Assembly: GCA_002684695.1 (NCBI GenBank) | Contig: NYVQ01000033.1 | Coordinates: 5,147 to 30,308 of the forward strand | Source: SAR116 cluster bacterium | GTDB lineage: Bacteria; Pseudomonadota; Alphaproteobacteria; Puniceispirillales; GCA-002684695 | DNA: 25,162 nucleotides | Direction of reading: 5' to 3' | Shown: positions 15,196-21,869 of the stretch, piece by piece | Position numbering within the stretch: position 1 is the stretch's first letter | Layout of the letters: each line of letters starts with the position of its first letter | Notes under the pieces: model-generated | What the model saw: only the letters and a program-made list of their open reading frames with translations | Told to the model about the DNA's origin: nothing | The model's database searches: none | Translations under genes and position numbers: made by a program

Positions 15196-16680
15196 TTAAC
15201 TTATTTCAGCTAGTCTTGTTTGTCTCCTTCTTTGTGCAGATGACGGTATTTTCATTATTTCTCTATATTTAGCCACTGTTCTCCTAGCAAGATCAATACC
15301 TTCTTTTTTCATAATATTAGCAATTGATTCATCACTAAGTGGCTTTTTTGATGGTTCCTCAGAGATTAGTTTTTTTATTGCTTCTCTTACGGCAGTTGCA
15401 GCGTGCATTTCACCATTTTCAGCTGAGTTGAGAGAAACACTAAAGAAATATTTCATAGCATAACAACCTTTTGGAGTTTCTATTGTTAAACCTGTAGTTA
15501 CTCTGCTTACAGTACTTTCATGCATGCCTACAGTAGATGCAATATCCCTTAGAACCATAGGCTTTAAATGTGACAATCCTTTATTTAGAAATTCTTCTTG
15601 TTGAGCTATTATAGCAGATGCAATAGTTAATGTGGTAGAGTTTCTTTGTTCAACGGATCTTTTTAACCATCTTGCAGAGGCAATTGAATCAGCGATAAAT
15701 GATGAGTTATCAATCTGCTTCTTTGAATTTAATTTAGAGATGTAATCCTCATCAATTACAACAGCTGGCAATGTTGATTTATTTAATTCAACCACCCAAC
15801 CTTTATTACCTTTAGTAACAATAACATCAGGTGAATTTTGAATAGTTTCGTCGAAAAGAAATGCTTCACCTGGTTTTGGATTTAAACTTCTTATAGTAGA
15901 AATTGCATTAGATATTTCCTCTTTATTAAAATTTGTGATTTTCATTAATTGTTTAAGTTCACCTTTTGCTAATAGGTCCAAATTTTCTAATAACGAGCTA
16001 AGACCTTCTGAAAGCATAGATTTTTCAACTAATTGAATTTTTAAGCATTCAGAAAGATTCCTTGCAAATACACCAGCAGGCTCTAGCTTCTGTAATTTTT
16101 CTAAAGCATTTTCAATTTCAACAACATCACAGTTAATTTCATCAGAAATATTTTTGATATCTGTGGACATCCATCCAGTTGGTTCAAGATAGTCTGTTAA
16201 AACTGAAGCAATCATAAGTTCTTTAGAATTTCTAAATTCAAGGCTAATTTGTTTTTTAATATGTTCTTTAAGTGTCTCGGGCCTATTAGCAAGATTTGAT
16301 ATGTAGTCATCAAAATCATCTGAAGAAATATTTTTTGTATTAGGAGTTGGTGAATCTAACTTTGGTCTCTCACTTAATTCAGTCTCATATCTATTTTCAT
16401 AATCTTGATTATTTGAAGGGTCATCGGAGAGTGATTTACCATTTTGAATGTCTTCTGATATACTTGAAGTTGTTTCCATGGACTGTGATTTCAGATTATT
16501 ATTTTCATCACTGGTTGTATTAGTATCAACCTCTATGAAAGGGTTTTCAGATTGTTGATTCTCAAGATATTGACAAAGCTCTAAATTTGTCATTTGAAGT
16601 AGTTTAATGGCTTGTTGTAGCTGAGGGGTCATAACCAAAGATTGGCTTTGACGCATCTTAATTTGTTGTGCTAGTTGCAT
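15196..16680 (-). CDS. rpoN: RNA polymerase sigma-54 factor
   Basis: Sigma-54 directs polymerase to -24/-12 promoters and needs an ATP-dependent enhancer-binding activator. I choose ATG 16680 (494 residues) because GGAGG at 16690-16686 sits five bases upstream; an in-frame ATG at 16692 would place that site inside the gene. Region I begins QQIKMRQSQSLVMTPQLQQA, rich in glutamine and leucine as usual. A low-complexity acidic region II follows, then the core-binding region. The helix-turn-helix includes RDIASTVGMHESTVSRVT, and the RpoN box ARRTVAKYRE (residues 465-474), which reads the -24 element, is perfect. None of the genes often linked to rpoN (lptB, hpf, ptsN) adjoin it here. A sigma-54 promoter lies upstream of pomA in the same window. 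Confidence 0.97.
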   Translation of the reverse strand: MQLAQQIKMRQSQSLVMTPQLQQAIKLLQMTNLELCQYLENQQSENPFIEVDTNTTSDENNNLKSQSMETTSSISEDIQNGKSLSDDPSNNQDYENRYETELSERPKLDSPTPNTKNISSDDFDDYISNLANRPETLKEHIKKQISLEFRNSKELMIASVLTDYLEPTGWMSTDIKNISDEINCDVVEIENALEKLQKLEPAGVFARNLSECLKIQLVEKSMLSEGLSSLLENLDLLAKGELKQLMKITNFNKEEISNAISTIRSLNPKPGEAFLFDETIQNSPDVIVTKGNKGWVVELNKSTLPAVVIDEDYISKLNSKKQIDNSSFIADSIASARWLKRSVEQRNSTTLTIASAIIAQQEEFLNKGLSHLKPMVLRDIASTVGMHESTVSRVTTGLTIETPKGCYAMKYFFSVSLNSAENGEMHAATAVREAIKKLISEEPSKKPLSDESIANIMKKEGIDLARRTVAKYREIMKIPSSAQRRRQTRLAEIS

Positions 16681-16685
16681 AATTT

Positions 16686-16690
16686 CCTCC
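16686..16690 (-). promoter_or_regulatory. Ribosome binding site that decides the rpoN start
   Basis: GGAGG on the minus strand lies five bases before ATG 16680 and two bases... immediately inside the alternative ATG 16692. This fixes the start at 16680 and shortens the frame by four codons. Confidence 0.7.
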
Positions 16691-16754
16691 ATCGTTTGAC
16701 AGGATATTCATCTAAAAAAATAATCTTTTCAAAATCTTAATTTGACAGAGGATA

Positions 16755-16772
16755 TAGTCATATTTCTGACTA
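16755..16772. promoter_or_regulatory. Palindromic operator-like site, copy 1 (rpoN side)
   Basis: TAGTCA, six bases (TATTTC), TGACTA: perfect 6-bp arms. It is 75 bases upstream of the rpoN start in the 201-base divergent region. An identical pair of arms with the same spacing recurs at 16842-16859, with centres 87 bases apart. Two copies in one intergenic region suggest a dimeric transcription factor. I cannot assign the factor. Confidence 0.6.
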
Positions 16773-16841
16773 AATAATTCTTATATATTTGCTCAAAATC
16801 TAAGAAAATTTATAATATAAAAAAATAATAAAATATGTTAT

Positions 16842-16859
16842 TAGTCATATTATTGACTA
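16842..16859. promoter_or_regulatory. Palindromic operator-like site, copy 2
   Basis: TAGTCA, six bases (TATTAT), TGACTA. The site ends 22 bases before ATG 16882, so a bound protein could block or control that gene. Its right arm overlaps a TTGACT hexamer (16853-16858). The geometry (5-bp cores separated by 6) is that of CRP/FNR-family sites, but the sequence matches neither the CRP nor the FNR consensus. Confidence 0.6.
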
Positions 16860-16881
16860 CAAATTTATATTTTTCCTATAA

Positions 16882-17142
16882 ATGACGCCAGAAAAATTAG
16901 TTAAACCTAAAACAAAAATTTGCAGAACATGTATTGTAATTAGAATGTTCGTATTAGCAATGCTTGTGTTGGTTATAACTGGTCTTTTAGCAAGAGATAA
17001 AATGCAGCATCTATCATTTTTAACTACTTGGAACGTTGCTATTGCTATTATGATATTTGGAACAATCAGTTTTATAGTTAAATATATTTTTTGGAAACTA
17101 GAAAATAAGAATAAATCTAACGATCCTTTACAAAACGACTAG
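16882..17142 (+). CDS. Small two-helix membrane protein with N-terminal CxxC
   Basis: An 86-residue protein of unknown function. A basic N-terminus contains KICRTC (Cys14, Cys17), followed by two membrane helices (about 20-40 and 49-69) and a short charged tail. No family is recognised. There is no clear ribosome site before ATG 16882. TTGACT (16853-16858) and TATAAA (16877-16882), 18 bases apart, look like a promoter, but transcription would then begin inside the frame; if real, the start would have to be the internal Met22 and the CxxC would be lost. The last 26 bases overlap the convergent DUF1566 gene. The palindrome at 16842-16859 lies just upstream. Confidence 0.6.
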   Translation: MTPEKLVKPKTKICRTCIVIRMFVLAMLVLVITGLLARDKMQHLSFLTTWNVAIAIMIFGTISFIVKYIFWKLENKNKSNDPLQND

Positions 17143-17608
17143 CCAAAGGTTTAGAGGTTGAAAATCTATTAAAGGAAAAGCCTGTAAAAAAATTTACAGT
17201 CCAGTATCTGTTATCTCCCCATTTATATTTATCTGAAGTCCAATAAGGTTCTGCTGGAGTAAATGGAAACATTTTTTTATCTATCATTGAATCATCAGAA
17301 AATTTTCCTCCTTTTTTGCACTCTTCGCAAACCAAACCTTGAAGCTCTTTTAAACTTGGAAGCCTCCATCCGCCACCAAGTTGCTCATTAGCCTGTTTTA
17401 ATGCTTCCTGAATTTCTTCAAAATTAAGTCTAACCACTTGTCCAGTACATTCTTCCCCGTTCCAAGTTTGTCCTGTTGAGCATCTTAGCCACTCCACACC
17501 ACTTTTTAGGTCAATAACGATATGATCTCGATCGATGAATTGTCTTGAAAAAGAATTAAAAGGTAAGAAAATGATATTAGTTATTAGTAATAATAATAAA
17601 AATCTCAT
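17117..17608 (-). CDS. Exported DUF1566 (Lcl-C-like) domain protein
   Basis: A 163-residue protein with a signal peptide (hydrophobic residues 3-16, likely cut near residue 21) and one DUF1566 domain. Family features are the opening DLKSGVEWLRCSTGQTWNG, the core GGGWRLPSLKELQGLV, the WTSDKYKWGDNRYWTVNF strand pair and the closing SRFVKD. DUF1566 domains belong to the Lcl C-terminal-like fold, related to formylglycine-enzyme/lectin folds, and are found in secreted or surface proteins, often with binding roles; no activity can be assigned. Four cysteines, including CEEC, may form disulphides. Its 3' end overlaps the convergent two-helix protein gene by 26 bases, and it is divergent from pomA. 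Confidence 0.82.
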   Translation of the reverse strand: MRFLLLLLITNIIFLPFNSFSRQFIDRDHIVIDLKSGVEWLRCSTGQTWNGEECTGQVVRLNFEEIQEALKQANEQLGGGWRLPSLKELQGLVCEECKKGGKFSDDSMIDKKMFPFTPAEPYWTSDKYKWGDNRYWTVNFFTGFSFNRFSTSKPLASRFVKDR

Positions 17609-17723
17609 AGTTGACTATTAAAATAAAAACCTAATTTTGAATGTATTGAATGTTAATAATTATGCAACTTATATACCTAAATATTTAAAAATATAGTATA
17701 AGTGTTAAGTATTTTACAAATGT

Positions 17724-17739
17724 TGGTATCAAAATTGCA
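17724..17739 (+). promoter_or_regulatory. Sigma-54 (-24/-12) promoter for pomA-pomB
   Basis: TGGTATCAAAATTGCA aligns base for base in spacing with the sigma-54 consensus TGGCACGNNNNTTGCA. The invariant GG and GC are exactly placed and the -12 element TTGCA is perfect; only three -24 bases differ. Transcription would start near 17750, leaving a 49-base leader to ATG 17799, which has GAGGTGA at 17788-17794. Sigma-54 control of late flagellar genes is established in Vibrio and Caulobacter, and rpoN is in this window. Confidence 0.72.
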
Positions 17740-17798
17740 AATTATCGCTACAAATCTTTTGTAATAAAGGAATTTTGGAGTTTAATTGAGGTGAAATT

Positions 17799-18563
17799 AT
17801 GGATTTAGCATCACTTATTGGATTACTTGGGGCCATAGGCATGATAGTTTTCGCAATGGTTTCTGGTGGAGGTGTAGGGCCATTTATTGATGTACCTTCC
17901 ATTTTAATTGTTTTTGGAGGAACATTTTTTGCTGTTATGTACACTTGTCCATTACCAACTTTTCTGGGGAGTTTTGGTGCAATGTCAAAAGCTTTTTTGC
18001 CCCCTGTAAAAGCTCCTGATGAATTGATTACAAGAATGGTAGAACTTGCTGGAATTGCAAGAAAAGATGGAATGATGGCTCTTGAAGGGCAAGAAGTACC
18101 AGACAAATTTTGGGCTAAGGGCATGCAGATGTTAGTCGATGGTGCTGATGAGAAAAAGCTAACAAGCCAAATGCAAACTGAGATTGGTGCTATGAAGACT
18201 AGGCATGAAGCTATGCAAGGTGTGGTAGGGGCTTGGATAGATATTGCACCTGCTATGGGAATGATTGGTACATTAGTTGGTTTAGTTTTAATGTTGGGCA
18301 ATATGGCTGATCCAAAAGCTATTGGACCAGCAATGGCTGTTGCCCTTTTAACAACTCTTTATGGTGCTTTTATTGCAAACGTTTTATTTCTACCTATGAG
18401 AACAGTTCTTGAAAATTATACATCTGCTGAAATTGTTTATCGTGGAATGGTTATTACAGGATTACAGAATATTGCAAGAGGTGAGTCCCCTAGAAATATT
18501 CAAGATGAGTTGGTTGCTAATTTAGCGCCGGCTGCTCAAGCAAAACTTGAAGCTGCCGCTTAA
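17799..18563 (+). CDS. pomA: Sodium-type flagellar stator protein PomA (MotA family)
   Basis: PomA/MotA forms the pentameric part of the ion-driven flagellar stator in the inner membrane. The 254-residue protein has four membrane helices (about 3-23, 32-52, 147-168 and 178-200) and a cytoplasmic loop between the second and third. Residues known in Vibrio PomA fall at the very same numbers: Asp31 (in PFIDVPS) and the charged rotor-contact residues Arg88, Lys89 and Glu96 (in ARKDGMMALEG). This points to the sodium-driven type rather than E. coli-like MotA, which is longer. The gene is followed 30 bases later by pomB and preceded by a sigma-54 promoter. No rotor or flagellin genes are nearby. 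Confidence 0.93.
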   Translation: MDLASLIGLLGAIGMIVFAMVSGGGVGPFIDVPSILIVFGGTFFAVMYTCPLPTFLGSFGAMSKAFLPPVKAPDELITRMVELAGIARKDGMMALEGQEVPDKFWAKGMQMLVDGADEKKLTSQMQTEIGAMKTRHEAMQGVVGAWIDIAPAMGMIGTLVGLVLMLGNMADPKAIGPAMAVALLTTLYGAFIANVLFLPMRTVLENYTSAEIVYRGMVITGLQNIARGESPRNIQDELVANLAPAAQAKLEAAA

Positions 18564-18593
18564 TAAAATAAATATTAAAAGAGAAATATTAAA

Positions 18594-19763
18594 ATGGCTG
18601 AAGAGGCTGTAGAAGAAGAAGAAAAAGAAGAAGAAGAATGTCCCAAATGTCCACCTGTTGGTGCGCCTGCATGGATGGCTACATTTGCAGACATGGCAAC
18701 TCTTTTAATGGCTTTCTTTGTTTTGATATTATCCTTTGCCGAGTTCAATGTTCCTAAATTTAAACAGATTTCTGGTTCTTTAAAAAATGCTTTTGGTGTC
18801 CAACGTGTTATTCCAACAGTTGAACAACCAAAAGGAACAACAATTCTTTCTCTAAATTTCAGTCCGTCACCTTCACCTTCTGTAACTGATACCATGACAC
18901 AACAGACAACCAACGTTGAACAGCCAGAAGTTGAATTACAAAATAAGACCAAAGATGATGAGGGTAAGGCCGGGGAAGCCGAACAATCAGCTGAGGATCT
19001 TGCTAAAGCTCTTGAAGATGCAGTTGCTAGAGGTGACATTGAAATTGAGGTTTTAGGAGAAAAAATGGTAGTTAATTTTACTCCTACAGAGCAAGAACAA
19101 AAAAACTTACCTCAATTATTACAAGAAACTTTAAATGCTCTTGAAAAAGCAAAGGCAGCTGGAGGAGGCAAATCCGAAACTGACGTCCTATTTGGTGGTC
19201 TTGAAGGTGAGCTTCAAAAGTTAGCTGCTTCTGCTACTGAGGCTGCAAAATCTGGTGGTGGAGTTAGTGATGGAAACGGTGATGCTTCTGAGGGCGACTC
19301 AAAGGCCTCTGAAAATGAAGCTGCTAAAGCTGAAGAAGAACTAAAAATTGCATTATCAGAACAAATTGATAAAGGTCTTTTAAATGTTGAAAGAGAAGGT
19401 GATAAGGTTATAGTTACTGTTGGTTCAGCAGGCTCCTTCCCATCAGGGTCTGCAACCCTTACTCCACAGGCAAGAGATATTATGAAGAAAATTGCAGATG
19501 CAAGTGAAGATAGTAAAGGCGTTGTTACTGTATCAGGTCATACAGATAATGTTCCTCTAGTTTTTGGAGGTCGTTACAGGGATAATTGGGATCTTGCAGC
19601 TGCACGTTCAGCAAGTGTTGTTCAAGAACTCTCAAGTTCAGGTAAAATCGATGAGAAAAATCTTCAAGCTATAAGTTACGGTGAAAGTAGGCCTGTTGCA
19701 TCAAATGATAGCGATGATGGAAGAGCAAAGAATAGAAGAATTGAAATCGAGATTAATTATTAA
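18594..19763 (+). CDS. pomB: Sodium-type flagellar stator protein PomB (MotB family), long linker
   Basis: PomB/MotB carries the ion-binding aspartate and anchors the stator to peptidoglycan. The 389-residue protein opens with a glutamate-rich stretch and CPKC (16-19). The PomB signature follows, CPPVGAPAWMATFADMATLL (19-38), with the ion-binding Asp33 (equivalent to PomB Asp24). The helix ends in LILSFAEFNVPKFKQISGS and AFGVQ, as in PomB. A C-terminal OmpA-like domain (about 280-389) contains GSFPSGSATL, VSGHTDNVP and NRRIEIEI. The linker is unusually long (about residues 71-250), rich in Glu, Ala and Lys, and contains a diverged copy (133-161) of the segment just before the OmpA domain (247-275). 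Vibrio PomB is about 315 residues. The stop overlaps the convergent lyase gene by four bases. Confidence 0.94.
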   Translation: MAEEAVEEEEKEEEECPKCPPVGAPAWMATFADMATLLMAFFVLILSFAEFNVPKFKQISGSLKNAFGVQRVIPTVEQPKGTTILSLNFSPSPSPSVTDTMTQQTTNVEQPEVELQNKTKDDEGKAGEAEQSAEDLAKALEDAVARGDIEIEVLGEKMVVNFTPTEQEQKNLPQLLQETLNALEKAKAAGGGKSETDVLFGGLEGELQKLAASATEAAKSGGGVSDGNGDASEGDSKASENEAAKAEEELKIALSEQIDKGLLNVEREGDKVIVTVGSAGSFPSGSATLTPQARDIMKKIADASEDSKGVVTVSGHTDNVPLVFGGRYRDNWDLAAARSASVVQELSSSGKIDEKNLQAISYGESRPVASNDSDDGRAKNRRIEIEINY

Positions 19764-20845
19764 TCATCTGATGGCCCTTCAGAAATAAAAATTAAGACCC
19801 TACTTTCATTATCAACTTCTAATAATTTGTTTTTAATACAATAAAGTAAACCTGCAAAACCTGCACCTCCAGATGGTGATGTTTCCAGACTATATTTTGT
19901 TAATTTTTTAATTTCTTTAGAAACATAATCATCATCTAAAGTCATTAAATAATCAGCTTCTTTTGCCAGATACTTCAAAGCTGCATGGGAGGGGGCTTTG
20001 CAATCCAACCTTCCCATATTGGATACAGGTCCAGTCGTATGAGTAGGTCTACCTCTAATTATACTTTCTTTAATAGCAGGAGCAGCTGTTGGCTCTACAG
20101 TGCATATTTTAAAATTTTGACCCCAAATTTTTCTTAATTTTGCACTAACTGCTGCTGATAGGCCGCCACAGCCTGTTTGTAAAAAAACATGAGTTGGAAT
20201 TTTACCTTTCCAACTTTTTGCTGCTTCGTAAGCCATTATAAGGTAACCTTCCATTACATCTATTCCACCTTCATAACCGTCCCAAGTCACATCAGATAGA
20301 AGTTCCCATCCATTTAATCTAGAAGCTTCTTCAGCAGCACTCATGCTAGCTTCATAGTCCTCACCTTCAATTACAACTTTTGCCCCATAACCTTTTAACT
20401 TACTTGCAAAACCACTTGGAACAGACAAGGATAAATAAATTACTGCTTCAGCACCAAAAATTTTTGCTCCAGCAGCAACTGATAATCCATGGTTCCCAGC
20501 ACTAGCAGTTACAAAAGTTTTACCTTCTAATGCTTTTGAAGCCAAATAAGGTTCTTTAATTTTTTCTCCAATTTTCTGGTATGCATTTTTCGCAATTACA
20601 TAGGCGGCGCCCAAAGCTTTAAAGCTTCCAAGGTTCATTCTACTTCTTTCATCTTTGAAAGCGACTTTTTTTAAACCTAATTCTTTTGTTAAATTATCTA
20701 TTTCTATAAGTGGTGTTTCTGCGGAAATTGGACAATAACCTAATAATTCTAATACTTGAGAGTGATCATCTTTGACATCGCCCTTACAAACCCCATCTAA
20801 ATTTTGTAGCCCTATATTTTTCAATGGATTTTCAATAACTGACAT
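19760..20845 (-). CDS. PLP-dependent diaminopropionate ammonia-lyase-like enzyme
   Basis: A fold-type II PLP enzyme of the threonine dehydratase/tryptophan synthase beta superfamily. I start at ATG 20845 (361 residues); the frame is open to a TTG three codons earlier. The cofactor lysine is in GSFKALGAAY (Lys76), with the phosphate/pyridine motif TASAGNHG (113-120) and a glycine loop in FLQTGCGGLSAAV. The order of motifs (KDERSRMNLGSFKALG, WDGYEGG...MEGY, THVFLQTG) is closest to 2,3-diaminopropionate ammonia-lyase, which makes pyruvate and two ammonia. However, SAGNHG stands where DpaL has TDGNHG, and the protein is some 40 residues shorter. The true substrate may be another amino acid. The preceding EamA gene ends 25 bases upstream, so exporter and enzyme are probably one operon. 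Confidence 0.8.
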   Translation of the reverse strand: MSVIENPLKNIGLQNLDGVCKGDVKDDHSQVLELLGYCPISAETPLIEIDNLTKELGLKKVAFKDERSRMNLGSFKALGAAYVIAKNAYQKIGEKIKEPYLASKALEGKTFVTASAGNHGLSVAAGAKIFGAEAVIYLSLSVPSGFASKLKGYGAKVVIEGEDYEASMSAAEEASRLNGWELLSDVTWDGYEGGIDVMEGYLIMAYEAAKSWKGKIPTHVFLQTGCGGLSAAVSAKLRKIWGQNFKICTVEPTAAPAIKESIIRGRPTHTTGPVSNMGRLDCKAPSHAALKYLAKEADYLMTLDDDYVSKEIKKLTKYSLETSPSGGAGFAGLLYCIKNKLLEVDNESRVLIFISEGPSDD

Positions 20846-20870
20846 TATAAACAACTATAAAAATTTTATT

Positions 20871-21770
20871 CTATTCATTATTAAATGATTTTAACTTTTC
20901 TCTCCAGAATATAATGATCCCGGCAGTCACTATGAAGAAAATTCCTGGAAACAATTCATCAAATGGATTTTCATTGAAAAATACCCACCCTAAAAAAAAT
21001 GAAAAGATTATAGCAGAGTAATGAAAAGGACCTAAATTAATATGGTCAGTCATTCTATATGAAGACATCATTAAAAAAACTCCTGCAGCACCAAAAAAAC
21101 CTATTAAAAAAATCATTATAAGATCACTCAAACTTTGTATACTTATGTATTGAAAAGTTAAAATAACTAAAATTAAAGTAAAAAATATTGAACTAAGTTG
21201 GCTGTACCATTGAATAATTACTGTAGGCACAGTTTGAGGAAAAGTTCTCACTAATACTAAATTCATACCATATCCAAATGACGCGCCTAATGGTAAAAGA
21301 GAGTATATGCTAAACACTTCATCCGATGGCGGGTTTATAATCATATAAGCTCCTGTAAATCCAATAATTATTGCTATCCACTTCCATATACCAACATATA
21401 CTTTTAATATGGGTATTGAAAAAAGGGCAACCATAAATGGTGTAACAAGGGTTAATGAGTTAGCAGTAGCAAATTGAAGGTATAAAAGAGATGTAAAAAA
21501 ACAAAATTGGGCAAATGTCATAAAAAAACCCCTAAGTACTGCAACCCATAGCATTGGAATTTTAACTAATAGACTTTTATTTTTTAAATTTCTTGAAATA
21601 TAAATAAATATAATTACTGGAAATATTCCAAAAAGATTTCTAAAAAAGGTTAACTGTAAAGCAGGGTAAGATGTACCAACAAATTTAACTACAACACCCA
21701 TAAGCTGAAGAAAAAAGATGCCTAACAAAAAGATTAAAACTGCATAAATAAAATTTTTCTGACTTTGCAA
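20871..21770 (-). CDS. EamA/DMT-family transporter
   Basis: A 299-residue inner-membrane protein with about ten hydrophobic helices in two EamA halves, the plan of the drug/metabolite transporter superfamily, members of which export amino acids, purines or other small metabolites. Early landmarks are GVVVKFVGTSYPALQLTFFR and NLFGIFPVI; the second half has GPFHYSAIIFSFFLGWVFF followed by an acidic NENPFDEL, typical of the eighth and ninth helices. The start is TTG 21770 with no good ribosome site; no ATG occurs in frame before residue 24. It lies upstream of the lyase-like gene on the same strand and is divergent from lldD. Substrate and direction cannot be read from the sequence, though linkage suggests an amino acid or its product. 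Confidence 0.88.
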   Translation of the reverse strand: MQSQKNFIYAVLIFLLGIFFLQLMGVVVKFVGTSYPALQLTFFRNLFGIFPVIIFIYISRNLKNKSLLVKIPMLWVAVLRGFFMTFAQFCFFTSLLYLQFATANSLTLVTPFMVALFSIPILKVYVGIWKWIAIIIGFTGAYMIINPPSDEVFSIYSLLPLGASFGYGMNLVLVRTFPQTVPTVIIQWYSQLSSIFFTLILVILTFQYISIQSLSDLIMIFLIGFFGAAGVFLMMSSYRMTDHINLGPFHYSAIIFSFFLGWVFFNENPFDELFPGIFFIVTAGIIIFWREKLKSFNNE

Positions 21771-21855
21771 TATTGTTGTCCGGTAAAAAAATAGTTATAT
21801 TGGAACATTATAAAACATAGATAAAGAAAATTAAAATTTGACTATAATTTTCTTT

Positions 21856-21862
21856 AGGAGGA
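21856..21862 (+). promoter_or_regulatory. Strong ribosome binding site before lldD
   Basis: AGGAGGA is the best Shine-Dalgarno sequence in the window. Eight to nine bases downstream is ATC 21870 in the lldD frame, just after an in-frame TAA (21864-21866). The first ordinary start codon, ATG 21927, is 65 bases away, too far to be served by it. Confidence 0.6.
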
Positions 21863-21869
21863 TTAATCA

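Noticed and set aside
17612..17617. TGACTA half-site before the DUF1566 gene (another at 21839-21844)
   Set aside because: No matching TAGTCA arm at the six-base spacing, so these are probably chance hexamers.
17729..18301. 190-codon open frame antisense to pomA
   Set aside because: Shadow of pomA, which has clear family residues; it would also run across the sigma-54 promoter.
18575..19039. 154-codon open frame antisense to pomB
   Set aside because: Serine-rich product is simply the complement of the Glu/Ala-rich PomB N-terminal and linker codons.
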